Source of the DNA: Bacillus pumilus
GTDB taxonomy: Bacteria > Bacillota > Bacilli > Bacillales > Bacillaceae
NCBI RefSeq assembly: GCF_038738535.1
Contig: NZ_CP046128.1
Coordinates: forward strand, 248,001 to 312,000
Direction: 5' to 3'
Length of the DNA: 64,000 nucleotides
Shown piece after piece: positions 61,490 through 64,000 of the stretch (within the stretch, counting starts at the first letter, position 1; the number at the start of each line of letters is the position of its first letter). Made by a program: the position numbers and the translations under genes. The notes under the pieces are model-generated. The model did not search any database, had not been told where the DNA came from, and saw nothing but the letters and a program-made list of their open reading frames with translations.

Positions 61490-63112
61490 ATGTGGCAGCA
61501 AATATATAATCCGTTTGGTAATGAGTTCGTGAGTGCATTGGTAGCAATGCTCCCAATTTTGTTTTTCCTGCTTGCATTAACTGTATTTAAGTTAAAAGGT
61601 GTTTTAGCCGCTTGTTTTACCTTAATCGTCAGCTTTGTAACAGCTGTTTTCTTCTTTCATATGCCAATTGAAAAGGCATTATCTGCTGTGCTGCTCGGTA
61701 TATCTAATGGGCTGTGGCCGATTGGATATATCGTCATCATGGCGGTATGGCTCTATAAAATTGCTGTGAAATCTGGAAAATTCGATGTCATTCGTTCTAG
61801 TATTGCAGGAATCTCTCAAGATCAACGTCTTCAGCTATTATTAATTGGTTTTAGTTTTAATGCATTTTTAGAGGGAGCCGCTGGGTTTGGTGTACCGATT
61901 GCGATCAGTGCTGCTCTCTTAACAGAGCTTGGGTTTAAACCGCTGAAAGCTGCGATGCTCTGCTTAATTGCCAATGCTGCGTCTGGCGCATTTGGTGCTG
62001 TGGGTATCCCAGTCATTACAGGGGCGCAAATGGGCAATATGACTCCGCTTGCGTTATCTCAAACCCTTGTGTATACGATACCGTTTATTTCATTCTGTAT
62101 TCCGTTCCTCCTCATTCTCATTGTGGACGGATTCAAAGGGATTAAAGAAACGCTCCCTGCCTTGCTTGTTGTAAGTGGAAGCTATGCCATTTTACAAGCT
62201 GTCACAATGGTGACAATGGGTCCTGAGCTTGCCAATATTATTTCAGCTTTAGCAAGTATGGGCATTTTGGCTTTATTTCTTCGAAAATGGCAGCCGAAAC
62301 ACATTTATCGTGAAGAAGGAGCACCAGCCATTGAACAGAAACAAACGTATCGCGGCATTGAAGTGCTGAAAGCATGGTCTCCGTTCTATATTTTAACCGC
62401 CATTATTACGGTATGGAGTCTTCCAGCATTTAAAGCATTGTTTGCTGTAGGAGGCCCGCTCAACTGGACAACCATTTTAGTGAAAATGCCTTTTTTGCAT
62501 CAGCAAATTGTGAAATTACCACCAATTGCACAAACAGAAACACCTATTGATGCGATCTTTAAAATTGATGTCATCAGTGCAACGGGTACTGCCATTCTGA
62601 TTGCGGTGATGCTGACAGGTTTGTTTAGCAGACATATTACATTAACAGAAGGAGCTGCCTGCTTAAAAGCATCAGTGAAAGAGCTTTGGGTACCTGTTCT
62701 TACCATTTGTTTTGTCATGGGCTTTGCCAACTTGGCGAACTTCGCTGGACTAAGTTCAGCCATTGGGCTTGCACTTGCCAAAACAGGCGATTTGTTCCCG
62801 CTTGTCAGCCCGGTGCTTGGCTGGATCGGGGTGTTTATTACAGGATCTGTCGTGAGTAACAACGCCTTATTCGGCAACCTTCAAGCGGTCACTGCTTCTC
62901 AAATCGGCTCACAGGCAGGTTTGTTAATCGGGGCAAATACAACTGGCGGGGTCATGGCAAAATTAATTTCTCCACAATCCATCGCCATAGCTACAGCAGC
63001 TGTTGGAGAAACAGGTAAAGAATCTGAGCTCTTCCAAAAGACCGTGAAGTACAGCTTCATCCTGCTCGGCATTGTGTGTATATGGACATTCATTCTTGCT
63101 CAATTTGTATAG
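61490..63112 (+). CDS. lctP: L-lactate permease LctP
   Basis: ATG follows AAAAGGATG. 540 aa, about 12-13 helices. LctP/LldP-family motifs: [20 protein letters not shown] at the start, [20 protein letters not shown] (about residues 119-138), [20 protein letters not shown] (about 162-181) and [20 protein letters not shown] (about 452-471). It carries lactate across the membrane, with ldh in one operon under Rex. It is followed by repeat copy 3. Confidence 0.96.
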   Translation: MWQQIYNPFGNEFVSALVAMLPILFFLLALTVFKLKGVLAACFTLIVSFVTAVFFFHMPIEKALSAVLLGISNGLWPIGYIVIMAVWLYKIAVKSGKFDVIRSSIAGISQDQRLQLLLIGFSFNAFLEGAAGFGVPIAISAALLTELGFKPLKAAMLCLIANAASGAFGAVGIPVITGAQMGNMTPLALSQTLVYTIPFISFCIPFLLILIVDGFKGIKETLPALLVVSGSYAILQAVTMVTMGPELANIISALASMGILALFLRKWQPKHIYREEGAPAIEQKQTYRGIEVLKAWSPFYILTAIITVWSLPAFKALFAVGGPLNWTTILVKMPFLHQQIVKLPPIAQTETPIDAIFKIDVISATGTAILIAVMLTGLFSRHITLTEGAACLKASVKELWVPVLTICFVMGFANLANFAGLSSAIGLALAKTGDLFPLVSPVLGWIGVFITGSVVSNNALFGNLQAVTASQIGSQAGLLIGANTTGGVMAKLISPQSIAIATAAVGETGKESELFQKTVKYSFILLGIVCIWTFILAQFV

Positions 63113-63117
63113 GTTTA

Positions 63118-63310
63118 AAAAAAGACTGAGACAGCTCTCAGTCGCAGCGTGTAGATAAACCCTCGCATTCTTTGTCCGGTCTGTGCTCCGGTGCTCGTCC
63201 TTCCTAGACTGCAAAGGTTTTCTATCACGCTGAAAGAAGGAAGACAAAGGGCTAAAACAAAGATCATTTTAGCCCTTTGTAAACAAAAAAGACTGAGACA
63301 GCTCTCAGTC
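63118..63310. repeat. Interspersed repeat copy 3 with identical flanking terminators
   Basis: The core (63145-63232) starts cagcgtgtagataaacc and ends ggttttctatcacgctg, 17-bp imperfect inverted ends. A gacaaagggctaaaa/ttttagccctttgt hairpin follows (63243-63281). The flanks are an identical 26-nt sequence (63118-63143 and 63285-63310) made of six A residues and the terminator stem gactgaga/tctcagtc. Relative to copy 1 the core lacks one unit of the internal gctccggtgctc direct repeat and the spacer between them. Confidence 0.92.
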
Positions 63311-63317
63311 TTTTTTG
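63291..63317. terminator. Bidirectional terminator before the LacI-type gene
   Basis: GACTGAGA-cagc-TCTCAGTC (63291-63310) is followed by TTTTTT. The same hairpin after lctP is at 63124-63143. Confidence 0.85.
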
Positions 63318-63318
63318 T

Positions 63319-64000
63319 TTATGTCGATTCCCTTGTCACAAGCCGGGTAGGCAGCTGGATATGTTCACGCTGTAATGGTTTTTGGTCTTGCAGGATCTCG
63401 ATTATTTGCTGCACAGACCGCTGGCCAAGCTCTACGATCGGGATGTCAATTGTGGTGATTGTTGGAGCTGTCACCTCGCAAATGTCTTGATTGTCATAGC
63501 CGATCACCGCTAGATCCTTAGGGATTTGATAACCGTATGAAATGGCCTGTTTAATGAGCCCTGCTGCGACTTGATCATTACCCGTGAAAATGGCATCAGG
63601 TGCATTCTTCATGTCATGGATGACATCCATTAAGCGAAAACCGTCTTCAATGGTGAAGGCCTCCCCGAAAAGCCAATCGTCATGCAGCGGCAAGCCGTGT
63701 GCAGAAAGTGCATCAAGATAGCCCTGTTTCCTTTGTTTTTGTGCTTCACTGCTTTCAGTATCAAAGCAAAATCCAATCGATCTTCGCCCTGACTGAATCA
63801 AGTAGTCAACCGCTTTATAGGCGGCTTCCCGCTCATCGTATCCAATAATCGGGATGTCTGCTGTTTGATGATATTCGTTCGCCATGACAATAGGGCCGTT
63901 CGTTAAAAATGGCTCGATCTTTTCCCACGGATTTTCTAATGCCCCTAATATGACCCCATCTACTTCTCTTTTTTTTAATAATTGAAGCCCTTCAAGCTCT
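63319..64000 (-). CDS. LacI/GalR-family transcriptional regulator (partial, 5' end outside window)
   Basis: The frame runs off the right edge; the DNA-binding head is missing. The visible about 227 residues are the periplasmic-binding-protein-like sensor domain: KKREVDGVILGALENPWEK near the edge, ADIPIIGYDEREAAYKAVDY, IGFCFDTESSEAQKQRKQGY, DAIFTGNDQVAAGLIKQAIS, DLAVIGYDNQDICEVTAPTI, TTIDIPIVELGQRSVQQIIE and the C-terminal LPTRLVTREST. These are the usual LacI/GalR strand and effector-pocket motifs. The ligand is probably a sugar, unidentified. It is convergent with lctP across repeat copy 3. Confidence 0.92.
   Translation of the reverse strand, partial: ELEGLQLLKKREVDGVILGALENPWEKIEPFLTNGPIVMANEYHQTADIPIIGYDEREAAYKAVDYLIQSGRRSIGFCFDTESSEAQKQRKQGYLDALSAHGLPLHDDWLFGEAFTIEDGFRLMDVIHDMKNAPDAIFTGNDQVAAGLIKQAISYGYQIPKDLAVIGYDNQDICEVTAPTITTIDIPIVELGQRSVQQIIEILQDQKPLQREHIQLPTRLVTREST

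Overview
The window is chromosomal DNA of a low-GC Gram-positive spore former. The best fit is the Bacillus pumilus group (B. pumilus, B. safensis, B. altitudinis). Gene order follows the B. subtilis 168 region from ybgF/ybgG through natAB, ycdA, ycdF, yceB-yceH, opuA, amhX and ycgA to ldh-lctP. CwlJ is recognisable almost residue for residue, and ribosome binding sites and starts (many TTG/GTG behind AGGAGG) are typical of Bacillus. The species assignment is inference; no rRNA or other marker gene is present.

Layout. 1-12.4 kb: the end of a secreted subtilase, a small secreted protein, a structured non-coding stretch (candidate RNA), the ybgF-mmuM S-methylmethionine/homocysteine genes, a YitT-family membrane protein with an unusual leader, a PadR-DUF1700 operon, a Bcr/CflA drug exporter, and the protease Epr. 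12.4-21.3 kb: amidase and TetR regulator, bicupin quercetinase (QdoI-like) with its operator, AdhB-like dehydrogenase, and a MarR regulator divergent from an acyl-CoA ligase and amino-acid permease. 21.4-22.3 kb: an AT-rich islet with a secreted toxin-like protein and a DUF4288-type putative immunity protein. 22.5-28.6 kb: the YfhM hydrolase, then the glutamine locus, with glsA-glnT divergent from the two-component system glnK-glnL. 28.8-40.7 kb: a SEC-C protein, two YcdA lipoprotein paralogues, YccK, natKR divergent from natAB, cwlJ, an SDR dehydrogenase and an acyltransferase.

40.9-52.4 kb is the most notable region. yceB is divergent from a Ter-type envelope/metal stress cluster (three TerD proteins, a TerC protein, YceG, TelA-like YceH) behind an ECF-sigma-type promoter. 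Four genes lie between yceF and yceG that I do not recall in B. subtilis 168: a CitE-like lyase, a phosphoribosyltransferase, a StiP/PELOTA protein and a HAD phosphatase. Together they look like a route to a nucleotide- or nucleoside-like metabolite coupled to the Ter machinery. A near-consensus parS (Spo0J/ParB) site lies in the yceB-yceC gap.

52.8-64 kb: the opuAA-AB-AC glycine betaine importer, a hydrolase, an SDR protein that lacks the catalytic tyrosine, amhX, ycgA, the Rex-controlled ldh-lctP fermentation operon, and the start of a LacI-type regulator that runs off the window.

A short interspersed repeat with imperfect inverted ends occurs three times (about 1.2, 17.0 and 63.2 kb). Each copy sits between two copies of a local terminator-like hairpin. 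No tRNA, rRNA, CRISPR array, prophage or intact insertion sequence was seen.
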